This document shows, in pieces, positions 57,105 through 64,000 of a stretch of DNA of 64,000 bases. Source of the stretch: Actinoalloteichus_B caeruleus. GTDB lineage: Bacteria > Actinomycetota > Actinomycetes > Mycobacteriales > Pseudonocardiaceae. Within the stretch, counting starts at the first letter, position 1; each line of letters begins with the position of its first letter. The position numbers and the translations under genes were made by a program. The notes under the pieces are model-generated. The model worked only from the letters and a program-made list of their open reading frames with translations, made no database searches and had not been told where the DNA came from. The stretch lies in the NCBI RefSeq assembly GCF_000718005.1, contig NZ_JODV01000022.1. One strand, 5' to 3'.

Positions 57105-57117
57105 AATGATAATCATT
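57105..57117. promoter_or_regulatory. Zur-box-like palindrome before the methyltransferase
   Basis: AATGAT-A-ATCATT, in the only strongly AT-rich patch of the region, matches the core of actinobacterial Zur boxes (TGAAAATGATTTTCA-like). It overlaps the presumed -10 region. Confidence 0.65.
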
Positions 57118-57248
57118 TCATACCGAAGGCGGGTGTGGCTCCAGTGGGCCAGGGTTCCCGGCCTCCTCCGGCGGTCCGGCGCCGGGTGTTCCCCCGTCTC
57201 GCGCCCGACCCTGGGTGTCGTCGGCCGGGAATGATGAGCATGGATGAA

Positions 57249-57261
57249 AATGAAAATCGTT
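57249..57261. promoter_or_regulatory. Second Zur-box-like site, before rpmJ
   Basis: AATGAAAATCGTT, a less symmetrical version of the same motif, facing the L36 gene 183 bases downstream. The long leader (57262-57443) is GC-rich and has no recognised riboswitch. Confidence 0.5.
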
Positions 57262-57443
57262 GTCGTGTACGGTGTCCGGGGATGCCCTCCCATCCACGAC
57301 GGTGGTGCCCCGCCCAGGGGCACCACCCGGGGCGCCGCACGGGGACGCCTCCCTCCGCCCCGCAGGGCGGACGAGGGCTCCGCCCCACCGGGTCCCGGTG
57401 CCGGGGCACCGCCACGAGGGCCGTCGACACGAAGGAGAAGCTC

Positions 57444-57566
57444 ATGAAGGTCCGCAGGTCACTGCGATCGCTGAAGAAGAAGCCCGGGGCCCAGGTCGTG
57501 CGGCGCCGGGGCAAGGTGTACGTGATCAACAAGCGGGATCCCCGCAACAAGGCCCGCCAGGCGTGA
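57444..57566 (+). CDS. rpmJ: Ribosomal protein L36, zinc-free (C-minus) paralogue
   Basis: 40 residues with GAAGGAG upstream of the ATG. MKVRRSLRSLKKKPGAQVVR and KVYVINKRDPRNKARQA are the YkgO-type L36. It has no cysteines, whereas the ordinary L36 binds zinc through C-x2-C residues. Such paralogues replace the zinc protein in ribosomes during zinc starvation and are under Zur control, in agreement with the Zur-like site upstream. Confidence 0.93.
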   Translation: MKVRRSLRSLKKKPGAQVVRRRGKVYVINKRDPRNKARQA

Positions 57567-57613
57567 ACCGCGCCCCGGGGGCGGGAACTCCCGGTCCGTG
57601 AAAGGCCGCTCTG

Positions 57614-57641
57614 GCGGCGGAGGCCGCACCGCCTCCGCCGC
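57614..57641 (+). terminator. Hairpin after rpmJ
   Basis: Perfect 11-base arms GCGGCGGAGGC (57614-57624) and complement (57631-57641) with a 6-base loop, 47 bases past the stop. Confidence 0.65.
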
Positions 57642-58319
57642 ACGCGACCCGGTGCCTTCCCCGGGAGGAGCGGCCCGGGGAGGCCCGCGTCTCATGTCGG
57701 CCCGGCCCACGACCGCGTCACCACTCGCCAGCGGCGCCCCATCCCGCGATGGCTCGGTGAGGGGCGCCGCCGAGCTGGTGGTGACGCGGGAGCACCCCGA
57801 GCGCGGTCGAGCGAACCTGGTCCACGGGCGGCGGGTGGCCGCGACGGAGGTGCCGGCGTCCCGAGTCAGGGACCGAGTCCGCCGCGGTTCCACCCTCGCG
57901 CCGCGCCCGTCCTCGCCGGGCCGGAGTGGACGACATCCCACCCGGCGCGAGGCACTCCACGCCAGCCAAGCCCGCCGCCGGACCCCGGGCGACGGCCAGG
58001 GGAGACCCAGGCCGGCACCAGGCCCGCCGGCGTTCGCGGCCCAGCCCGCCCTGCAACGACCAGGGCGAGGTGGCCGGGGCACCGGCGCGCGGGGCTCGCC
58101 CACCAGCCAGCGATCGTCCGGGCGGCCGCGAACCCGCGACCGCCCCGTTCCTCGCGGTCGCCCCGCCCGGTGGGGCGACGGGACGCCGGGCATCACCGGT
58201 CGCGGCTGACCGCCGCACAGCCGGCGACCGGCCGGCGACCGGCCAGCCCACCACCGGAGTGGTGGAGCCAGCCGGCACGCTCGATCCGGTGCCGCCGTCG
58301 GCGGCCCGCTGTCCCTTCC
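57642..58319. other. Gene-free interval
   Basis: About 680 bases, very GC-rich. Contains a direct repeat of GGCGACCGGCC near 58221-58242. No supported gene. Confidence 0.45.
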
Positions 58320-61300
58320 TCAGCCCTCCGTCATCACGCTGATCGGACGGCGCTGGTGGGTGCGCTGGTGGGCCGGGAACATCGAGATGAAGAACTCCGA
58401 CCAGCCGCCCATCCGCACGCGCACCACGTCGTACTTCTCGGGGTCGCGGCACGCGCCCTCGAAGGTCTCCGGGTTGGCGCACGTCACCGTCAGCAGGTTG
58501 GACCCCTCACCCGAGGCGAACTCGCGGATGACGCGGGTCAGCGCGTCCAGCCCGAAGTCCTCCCGGATGTTGTAGTCGGTCGGGGCGATGTCCCAGAACG
58601 ACTCGCTGCCCGCCCCGGTCATCCCGCGCAGCGTGGTCAGGAAGTCGGCCTCCTGGTGGTCCACCGGCCGGTCGGCGGGACTGGGGGTCGGGCTCAGGTC
58701 GGTGGCCAACGGTTCGCCGGCCCGCCGCCCCTCGGCGGAGGCACCGCACATCGCACCGAACTCCAGGTAGTTCTCGAAGGTCCCCACCCCCGGCTGGAGC
58801 TGGATCCCGAACGGGTGCTCCGGGCTCCCGTACCGCTCCGCCAGCTCGACCAGCGTCCGCGCGGTCGGCTGGGCCGGGTCGGTGAGGGTGCTCATCACGG
58901 TGGCGGACACCCGCTGGAGGAACTCGTCGCCGAAGGCGTCGACCTCCTGGTCCCCCCGGCCGTACCGGGGCAGGGCCAGCGCGGCGGCCCGCAGGTCGCG
59001 GAACCGCTCCGCCCGCGCGGCGATGCGGCCCTCCCCGGCCAGCGTGCTCACGAAGGGTTCGACCATCGACTCGCCCCAGTCGCACATCAGCGCCTCGACG
59101 AGCTCGGGCAGCGAGGTCACGGCGGTCGTCTCGTCGAAGACCAGCTTCCGCACCGCCCACAACGAGTTGATCGTGTTCGGCAACGCCGTGAAGCACGGCC
59201 CGATCACGTTGTAGCGGGCCCCGCCGGCGTAGTAGTCCATGCCCTTCTCCAGGCAGTCGTCGACGAAGACCGACAGCAGCGGGGACGGGCAGACCGCGCT
59301 CATCTTCCCGTAGACGCCGAGCTGGCCGTCCACCTGCTTGGCGTACGACCAGGACAGGTGCCTGAAGAAGATGTCCAGCACCTCCTCGAAGGAGCCGATG
59401 TCGTTCGGCTTCGGCGAGGTGAACGAGACCCGCTGCCCCCGGAACCACATCGGTCCGGCGGTCAACCACGACTTGCCCCGGTTGAGGGTGGCCTCCAGCA
59501 GCTGGAGGGTGTTGAGCCCGCCGAGGGTGAACCAGTTCTTGCCGACGAACTGGGGTTCGTAGCACCCGTCGCAGGCGTAGTCGCGGGCGACCTCGAGGGG
59601 CACCTCGCTGCTCCAGGAGTCGCCGGCCCTCTCCCGCACCGGGGTGTACTCGCCGGTGTCCGGCCCGTCGCCGATCTCCTCGCCGCTGCGGACCAGACCG
59701 GGGATGACCTTCTCGTCGTTGATCAGGATCGGGTGCGCGCCACCGCTGAGCAGGGCCTTGGCCGCCTCCTCCGCGTACTCCGCCGGCATGTCCCGGCGCA
59801 CCCGCAGGGACAGGCAGGGCGCGTTCAGCGGCAGCCGGCGGGCGGCGCGCAGGCACAGCATGGTCATGCGGTTGTAGGCCGGGTCACCGCTGCCCGGGGA
59901 GTCGTTGGCCACCGTGCCACCCACGGTGATCTGCTGCACCCACTGGTTGTTGGCCGCGCCCTGGGGGTAGTTGCCGGCCATCCCGCCCATCGCCATGTTC
60001 CCGTCGGGCTGGTGGTCGTCGACGAACATGCGGTTCCACAGCACGTTCCCGCCCAGCTTGACCCACAGGCAGTCGAGGATCTCCTGGGCCTGCTCGTCCT
60101 CGTTGGCGGGGCTGAGCACGCCCGAGGCGATGTCGGACTCGTAGAAGGGCTGCAACAGCTGGTCCAGCCGCCCGATCGCCGTCGGCTCCCCGATGAGGTG
60201 CAGGCAGGAGTGCATGGTGAAGATCAGCTGGGCCGCCTCCAGCAGCGTCTCCGGGGCGTCGGTGGACAACCGCCGCATCCGTGACTCGACCTCGGCGAGG
60301 TTGGCGCGCTCGACCTCCCGCGTGGCCGGCAGGGCGTCCGCCGTGGCCGCCGCGAGCTCCGCGAAGGCCAGGCAGTGGGCGCGGACCCCCTCCAGGGCCA
60401 GGTGCACGGCGGTGTAGAACAGCCGGGTGTCCTCGTCCTCGGCGGCGTCCCGCAGGGCGGCGACGTCCTCGGCGAGCCCGCCGAGGCCCCGCCTCAGCAG
60501 CTTCTCGTAGCCGGGGACCACGTGGCCCACCCCCGAGGCCGGGCCGAGGTTCTGGAAGAAGTTGGCGAGCTTCTCGTCGTCCCGGGTGTAGTCGATGACG
60601 TACTTGCCCTGGCCCAACCCGAGGGTGGGCATGCCGCCGACGATCAGTTCGAGCGGTTCGATGTGGTAGGTGTCGGCGCCGTTGACCCAGTTGCCCTCGG
60701 CGTCGCGCCGCCGCCCCCGGAACCCGTACTCCTCGCTGGCGAAGACGCTGCCGAGGCCGAGGCGCACCGTCCACCCCATGCGTTCCATCACCGGCCGCGC
60801 CATGATCTCCTCGGCCGCCTCCGCGCCGAGTTCGCGGGTGAGGTAGTACGACAGGTGCTCGGGTTCCTGCTGGACGCGGTCGAAGTACCAGTTGTCCTGC
60901 CAGCGGGAGAACGCCGCCGCGACCAGCCGGAGCACCCGCTTGGTGGGGGGCAGGTAGTGGTCGCGGTCCTCACCGGCGGCGGTGCTCATCTGGTAGAGCC
61001 AGTCGCGGTGGTTGTAGAACATCAGGCCGTTGGTGGACCGCTCGGTGAAGTGCCGGTCGAGTCGACTCCAGTCCATGCCGGGGAAGTCGTCCCACCCGAC
61101 CTCGTCGAGGTCGTCCAGGTCGGGCAGGTCCAGCCCCAGCACGGTGGCGCTGGGCACGAAGTAGACGCCGCCGAGGTTGGAGTGGACGGTGGAGAGCAAC
61201 CGGTCCGCCATGTGACCCTCGTGCGAGCCCACCTGCCGGTCCATGATGGTCTCCAGGATGCCGGCGCGCCGCGCGTAGCCGGCGAAGTAGACGCCCTGCT

Positions 61301-62270
61301 CATCGCGGAGGCTGGCGCCCTTGAACCGGAGGTCGTTGTTGGTGGTGGCGTCGCTGCGCCCGTAGGGGAGCCCGAGCCGGAGTATCCGCATCGTGTCGCC
61401 CTGGGCGTCCTGCGCCCGGGCGCACTTGATGTGGCTGCGTTCGTCCCTGGTGGGGACGATGATGTCCTCCGCGGTGCGCCCGACGAGGTCCTCGATCTGG
61501 TCGGGGCCCATGTTGAGGATGTGTTCCCAGTTGAACGCGAACCGCTGGGCCAGTACGAACGAGGACCCGGCGTAGGCCGGGTCCTCGTTGCCGACGATCG
61601 TGTGGGTCTCCAGGGTCACCGGATCGGTCGGGTTGTTGAGGTTCTCGGAGAACCGGCAGCCCAGGACCTTGCCGCCCAGCTTCTTCTCACCCGTCGCCTT
61701 GGTGTCGGCCCGCTGCTGCTCCCGGTGCCGGGCGACGCACCCCTCCTCGTCGAGGAGACGCTCCAACTCCTGGTAGACCCCGTCGCAGTGCCCCTCCTCG
61801 TCGGACTTGAGGTGGAACCACAGGTCGGCGTCGGAGTCGACGAGGGTCCCGCCGGACCGCTCGAACACCGTGGACGTGGGCGACCCGTCCTTCCGTTTCG
61901 CGGGCAGGTCGAAGCGCATCCCGGTCGGGGGTTCCATGCCCTCCGCGGCGCAGATCTCGTTCCACAGGCCGAACCCCACGCCGACCACGGCGGTGGTGTT
62001 GGCGTCACCGAAGCGGGAGTGGATGATGTCCCGGAGCGAGGACATGACCCGCCGCAGCAGCGCCAGGGTGATCTTGGTGCCCTCCGGAGCTCGCCAGAAC
62101 GTCGCGAAGAGGGCGTGCGGGGACGGGTAGACCAGACCGCGCTGGACGTGGCGCCACACCTCGTTGCCGCCGAGGACGTCACCGGGGGGAACCGGGCGCG
62201 CGAGGGGAACGTTCCTGGGTGCGGGGACCGTCGTTTCCGTGGACTCGGTACTGGTCGTTGAATCGGGCAC
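58320..62270 (-). CDS. DyP-type peroxidase fused to a pyruvate formate-lyase-like glycyl radical enzyme
   Basis: 1316 residues from a GTG at 62270 (AAAGGGA upstream). Residues about 40-385 are a DyP-type heme peroxidase domain: SENLNNP at 208-214 in the place of the GxxDG loop (catalytic Asp replaced by Glu209), SFVLAQRFAFNW, proximal His280 in ERSHIK, distal Arg298 in RILRLGLPYG, then GVYFAGYARR. Residues about 430-1316 are a glycyl radical enzyme: NNQWVQQITVGG at 774-785, LNAPCLSLRVRRDMP, catalytic Cys903 and Glu905 in DGCYEP, and near the C end VRMGGWSEFF with Gly1289 in the radical position (family RVxGYS). Both halves keep their key residues, so this looks functional. No radical-SAM activating enzyme lies in the window. 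Substrate unknown; cytoplasmic, no signal peptide. Confidence 0.88.
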   Translation of the reverse strand: MPDSTTSTESTETTVPAPRNVPLARPVPPGDVLGGNEVWRHVQRGLVYPSPHALFATFWRAPEGTKITLALLRRVMSSLRDIIHSRFGDANTTAVVGVGFGLWNEICAAEGMEPPTGMRFDLPAKRKDGSPTSTVFERSGGTLVDSDADLWFHLKSDEEGHCDGVYQELERLLDEEGCVARHREQQRADTKATGEKKLGGKVLGCRFSENLNNPTDPVTLETHTIVGNEDPAYAGSSFVLAQRFAFNWEHILNMGPDQIEDLVGRTAEDIIVPTRDERSHIKCARAQDAQGDTMRILRLGLPYGRSDATTNNDLRFKGASLRDEQGVYFAGYARRAGILETIMDRQVGSHEGHMADRLLSTVHSNLGGVYFVPSATVLGLDLPDLDDLDEVGWDDFPGMDWSRLDRHFTERSTNGLMFYNHRDWLYQMSTAAGEDRDHYLPPTKRVLRLVAAAFSRWQDNWYFDRVQQEPEHLSYYLTRELGAEAAEEIMARPVMERMGWTVRLGLGSVFASEEYGFRGRRRDAEGNWVNGADTYHIEPLELIVGGMPTLGLGQGKYVIDYTRDDEKLANFFQNLGPASGVGHVVPGYEKLLRRGLGGLAEDVAALRDAAEDEDTRLFYTAVHLALEGVRAHCLAFAELAAATADALPATREVERANLAEVESRMRRLSTDAPETLLEAAQLIFTMHSCLHLIGEPTAIGRLDQLLQPFYESDIASGVLSPANEDEQAQEILDCLWVKLGGNVLWNRMFVDDHQPDGNMAMGGMAGNYPQGAANNQWVQQITVGGTVANDSPGSGDPAYNRMTMLCLRAARRLPLNAPCLSLRVRRDMPAEYAEEAAKALLSGGAHPILINDEKVIPGLVRSGEEIGDGPDTGEYTPVRERAGDSWSSEVPLEVARDYACDGCYEPQFVGKNWFTLGGLNTLQLLEATLNRGKSWLTAGPMWFRGQRVSFTSPKPNDIGSFEEVLDIFFRHLSWSYAKQVDGQLGVYGKMSAVCPSPLLSVFVDDCLEKGMDYYAGGARYNVIGPCFTALPNTINSLWAVRKLVFDETTAVTSLPELVEALMCDWGESMVEPFVSTLAGEGRIAARAERFRDLRAAALALPRYGRGDQEVDAFGDEFLQRVSATVMSTLTDPAQPTARTLVELAERYGSPEHPFGIQLQPGVGTFENYLEFGAMCGASAEGRRAGEPLATDLSPTPSPADRPVDHQEADFLTTLRGMTGAGSESFWDIAPTDYNIREDFGLDALTRVIREFASGEGSNLLTVTCANPETFEGACRDPEKYDVVRVRMGGWSEFFISMFPAHQRTHQRRPISVMTEG

Positions 62271-63073
62271 TGTTTCCCTTTCCGTGGGGAATTCGGAACT
62301 GAGGTACTGCTCGGCCGTGTGCGTGTCACCCGTCCGGACGCATCACGGTTCTTCGTGGTGGAGGAAATCTCGCCGCGCGCCACCCGGGTGCGGTGTGAGA
62401 ACGGGACCCGCGCTCGCGCATGCCGGCCGGTGGCCGATCACCACGCGGCTGACCAGGGGAGACGGGGGGTCCCGAAGAGCGAGAACCGTCCCCCGGTTCG
62501 TTGGTCCGGAGCGCGGGGAGGAACAGGCAATGCGGCCGTTTCTGTCGTGTGACGGCGGGGTGGGCGGCGGAGAACGGAAATCGTGGACGCTGCGCGCCAC
62601 CGTCCCGGCGGGCACCCGACAAGACAGCGACGAGGTAACGCGTCAACAATCACTCGACAGTGGGAAAGAATGGTTGTCGGCGGGTGACGTCGCCCGGCGG
62701 TTCCCGTCAGGGGCCGCCGTCCAGCTGAGGGATTCGGTGGGGAAGGGGCTGCCGTCGACCGGCGTGACCCGTTCAGGTTCGGCGCCGGAGTCGGGGGAGG
62801 AACACCGACGACAACCGCGCCGCGCGGGCGGGCGGCCCAGCACGCGGTCGAAGGCCCTGCGCCGGTCCGGCCCGTGGCGGTCCCGGTGGCGCGGACCCGG
62901 GAACGGTGCTTCGGACCCGTCGCCGGCGGGCCCGGACTCCCCGGGCAGCGGAAGGCCCCGGTCCCGGCGGGGCCAGGACCGGGGCGGGTCGCGGTCGGCG
63001 GCGACTACCCGGCGGAGGTGCCGCCCCGACGTCGCCGCACCCGGGGGACCCGGGCGGGTGCGGCGACGTCGGC
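62271..63073. other. Gene-free interval upstream of the DyP-glycyl radical fusion
   Basis: About 800 bases between the citrate synthase stop and the fusion start. Presumably holds the fusion-gene promoter; no clear boxes, RNA or repeat recognised. Confidence 0.45.
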
Positions 63074-64000
63074 TCAGCGAACGCGACGGGCGGGGGAGCC
63101 GTCCTCCGCGGCCGCCCTCGGCGCGGGCGGCGCACCTCGGCCCACCCGCCGCTCGGCCGGCCCGGTGTAGAGGCTCGTCGGGCGGATCAGGCTGTTGCGG
63201 GCCAACTGCTCGGCGATGTGCGCCGTCCACCCGGTGATCCGGGCGGCCACGAAGATCGGCGTGAACGTCGGGGTGTCGAACCCCATCAGGTGGTAGGCCG
63301 GCCCCGCCGGGTAGTCGAGGTTGGGGTGCAACCCCTTCTCCCGCAGCATCGCCGAGGCCAGTGCCTCGTACATCGCCAGCAGGTCCTCCCCACCCCGCGC
63401 CTCGACGACCTCGCCCAGCGCCGCCCGCATCGTCGGCACCCGGGAGTCGCCGTGCTTGTAGACGCGGTGGCCGAACCCCATGATCCGCCGCTTCTCCGCC
63501 AACGCCCGCGACAACCAGCCCTCCACCCGGTCGGCGCTCCCGATCTCGGCGAGGGTCGCCATCACCGCCTCGTTCGCCCCGCCGTGCAACGGGCCCTTGA
63601 GCGCCCCCACCGCCGCGGTCACCGCGCTGTAGAGGTCGGAGAGCGTGGAGGTGACCACCCGCGAGGTGAAGGTGGAGGCGTTGAAGCTGTGCTCGGCGTA
63701 GAGCACGAGGGAGATCTCGAAGGCACGGACGATCGCCGGTTCCGGCACCTCCCCGAAGGTCATGTACAGGAAGTTCTCCGCGTAGCCCAGGTCAGCCCTC
63801 GGCTCCAGCGGCAGCAGGCCCCGGCGCCGCCGCTGGGTGAGCGCGACGGCGGCGGGGAGCGCGGCGAACAACCGGAGGGACTTGGCGTGGTTGGCCGCCG
63901 GGGAGTTGTCGTCCTCCCCGGGGTCGTTCGCGCCGAGCACGCTCACGGCGGTCCGCAACGAGTCCATCGGATGGGCGGTCGGGGGCAGCGCGAGCAGGAG
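63074..64000 (-). CDS. Citrate synthase family protein, 5' truncated
   Basis: C-terminal 309 codons; the frame runs off the window end (LLLALPPTAHP precedes the MDSLRTAVSVLG that could be mistaken for a start). Citrate synthase/2-methylcitrate synthase: HGGANEAVM, and GFGHRVYKHGDSRVP with the acid-base histidine, then LDYPAGPAYHLMGF. Condenses acetyl-CoA or propionyl-CoA with oxaloacetate. The type with this short C-terminal half is common as the second citrate synthase of actinomycetes. Ends with a 25-residue Arg/Ala/Pro-rich tail. Confidence 0.9.
   Translation of the reverse strand, partial: LLLALPPTAHPMDSLRTAVSVLGANDPGEDDNSPAANHAKSLRLFAALPAAVALTQRRRRGLLPLEPRADLGYAENFLYMTFGEVPEPAIVRAFEISLVLYAEHSFNASTFTSRVVTSTLSDLYSAVTAAVGALKGPLHGGANEAVMATLAEIGSADRVEGWLSRALAEKRRIMGFGHRVYKHGDSRVPTMRAALGEVVEARGGEDLLAMYEALASAMLREKGLHPNLDYPAGPAYHLMGFDTPTFTPIFVAARITGWTAHIAEQLARNSLIRPTSLYTGPAERRVGRGAPPAPRAAAEDGSPARRVR

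Noticed and set aside
58170..60284. Open frame of 704 codons opposite the DyP-glycyl radical gene
   Set aside because: No motif, His/Arg/Gln-rich, while the minus strand carries clear family signatures.
63965..63968. Treating the in-frame ATG at 63967 as the citrate synthase start
   Set aside because: The 11 upstream codons to the window edge continue the family sequence, so the gene is truncated by the window.
1..64000. tRNA, rRNA, insertion sequences and transposases
   Set aside because: None recognised on either strand; no transposase-like protein and no terminal inverted repeats flanking a gene.

Overview
The window is high-GC (roughly 70 percent), densely coded actinomycete DNA with frequent GTG and TTG starts and GTGA/ATGA stop-start overlaps. 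The content suggests a Pseudonocardiales-type actinomycete such as Actinoalloteichus, the genus that makes caerulomycin; this is inference from the gene set, not a database result.

Bases 1-4873 are the end of one natural-product locus: the last module of a large NRPS ending in an epimerization domain, followed after 4 bases by a stand-alone penicillin-binding-protein-like hydrolase that could be its release enzyme. Bases 5031-17512 hold unrelated genes: a Nudix hydrolase, an ABC exporter pair, an aldo/keto reductase with a divergent XRE regulator, an AraC regulator flanked by two broken oxidoreductases (an NmrA-like gene with an in-frame amber codon and a Baeyer-Villiger-type monooxygenase with a frameshift), and an HxlR/NADP-oxidoreductase pair.

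Bases 18015-49178 form a complete 2,2'-bipyridine (caerulomycin/collismycin type) cluster. A lysine 2-aminotransferase and a NikD-like flavin oxidase would make picolinate; a PCP-A protein loads it; a KS-AT-ACP-Cy-A-PCP-C* hybrid adds malonyl and cysteine (cysteine code D-L-F-N-L-S-L-I-W); a trans-acting acyl-CoA dehydrogenase-like flavoprotein and a C-A-PCP module follow; a type II thioesterase proofreads. Tailoring is by an amidohydrolase (crmL) that removes the leucine, a LuxE/LuxC-like acid reductase pair, a bicovalent FAD alcohol oxidase (crmK), a class III aminotransferase (crmG), an N-hydroxylase (crmH) making the oxime, an O-methyltransferase and an unassigned aromatic-ring-type monooxygenase. 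Bases 50035-55962 are the transport and control end: two ABC half-transporters, a TetR regulator and an MFS exporter. The same palindrome, TGACTG-N5-CAGTCA, lies before the ABC operon, between tetR and the MFS gene, and before crmL; an iron box lies beside the first.

Bases 56289-64000 look like housekeeping or accessory genes: a methyltransferase and a zinc-free ribosomal protein L36, each behind a Zur-like site, a 1316-residue protein that fuses a DyP-type heme peroxidase to a pyruvate formate-lyase-like glycyl radical enzyme, and a citrate synthase cut by the window end. The DyP-glycyl radical fusion is the most unusual item here.
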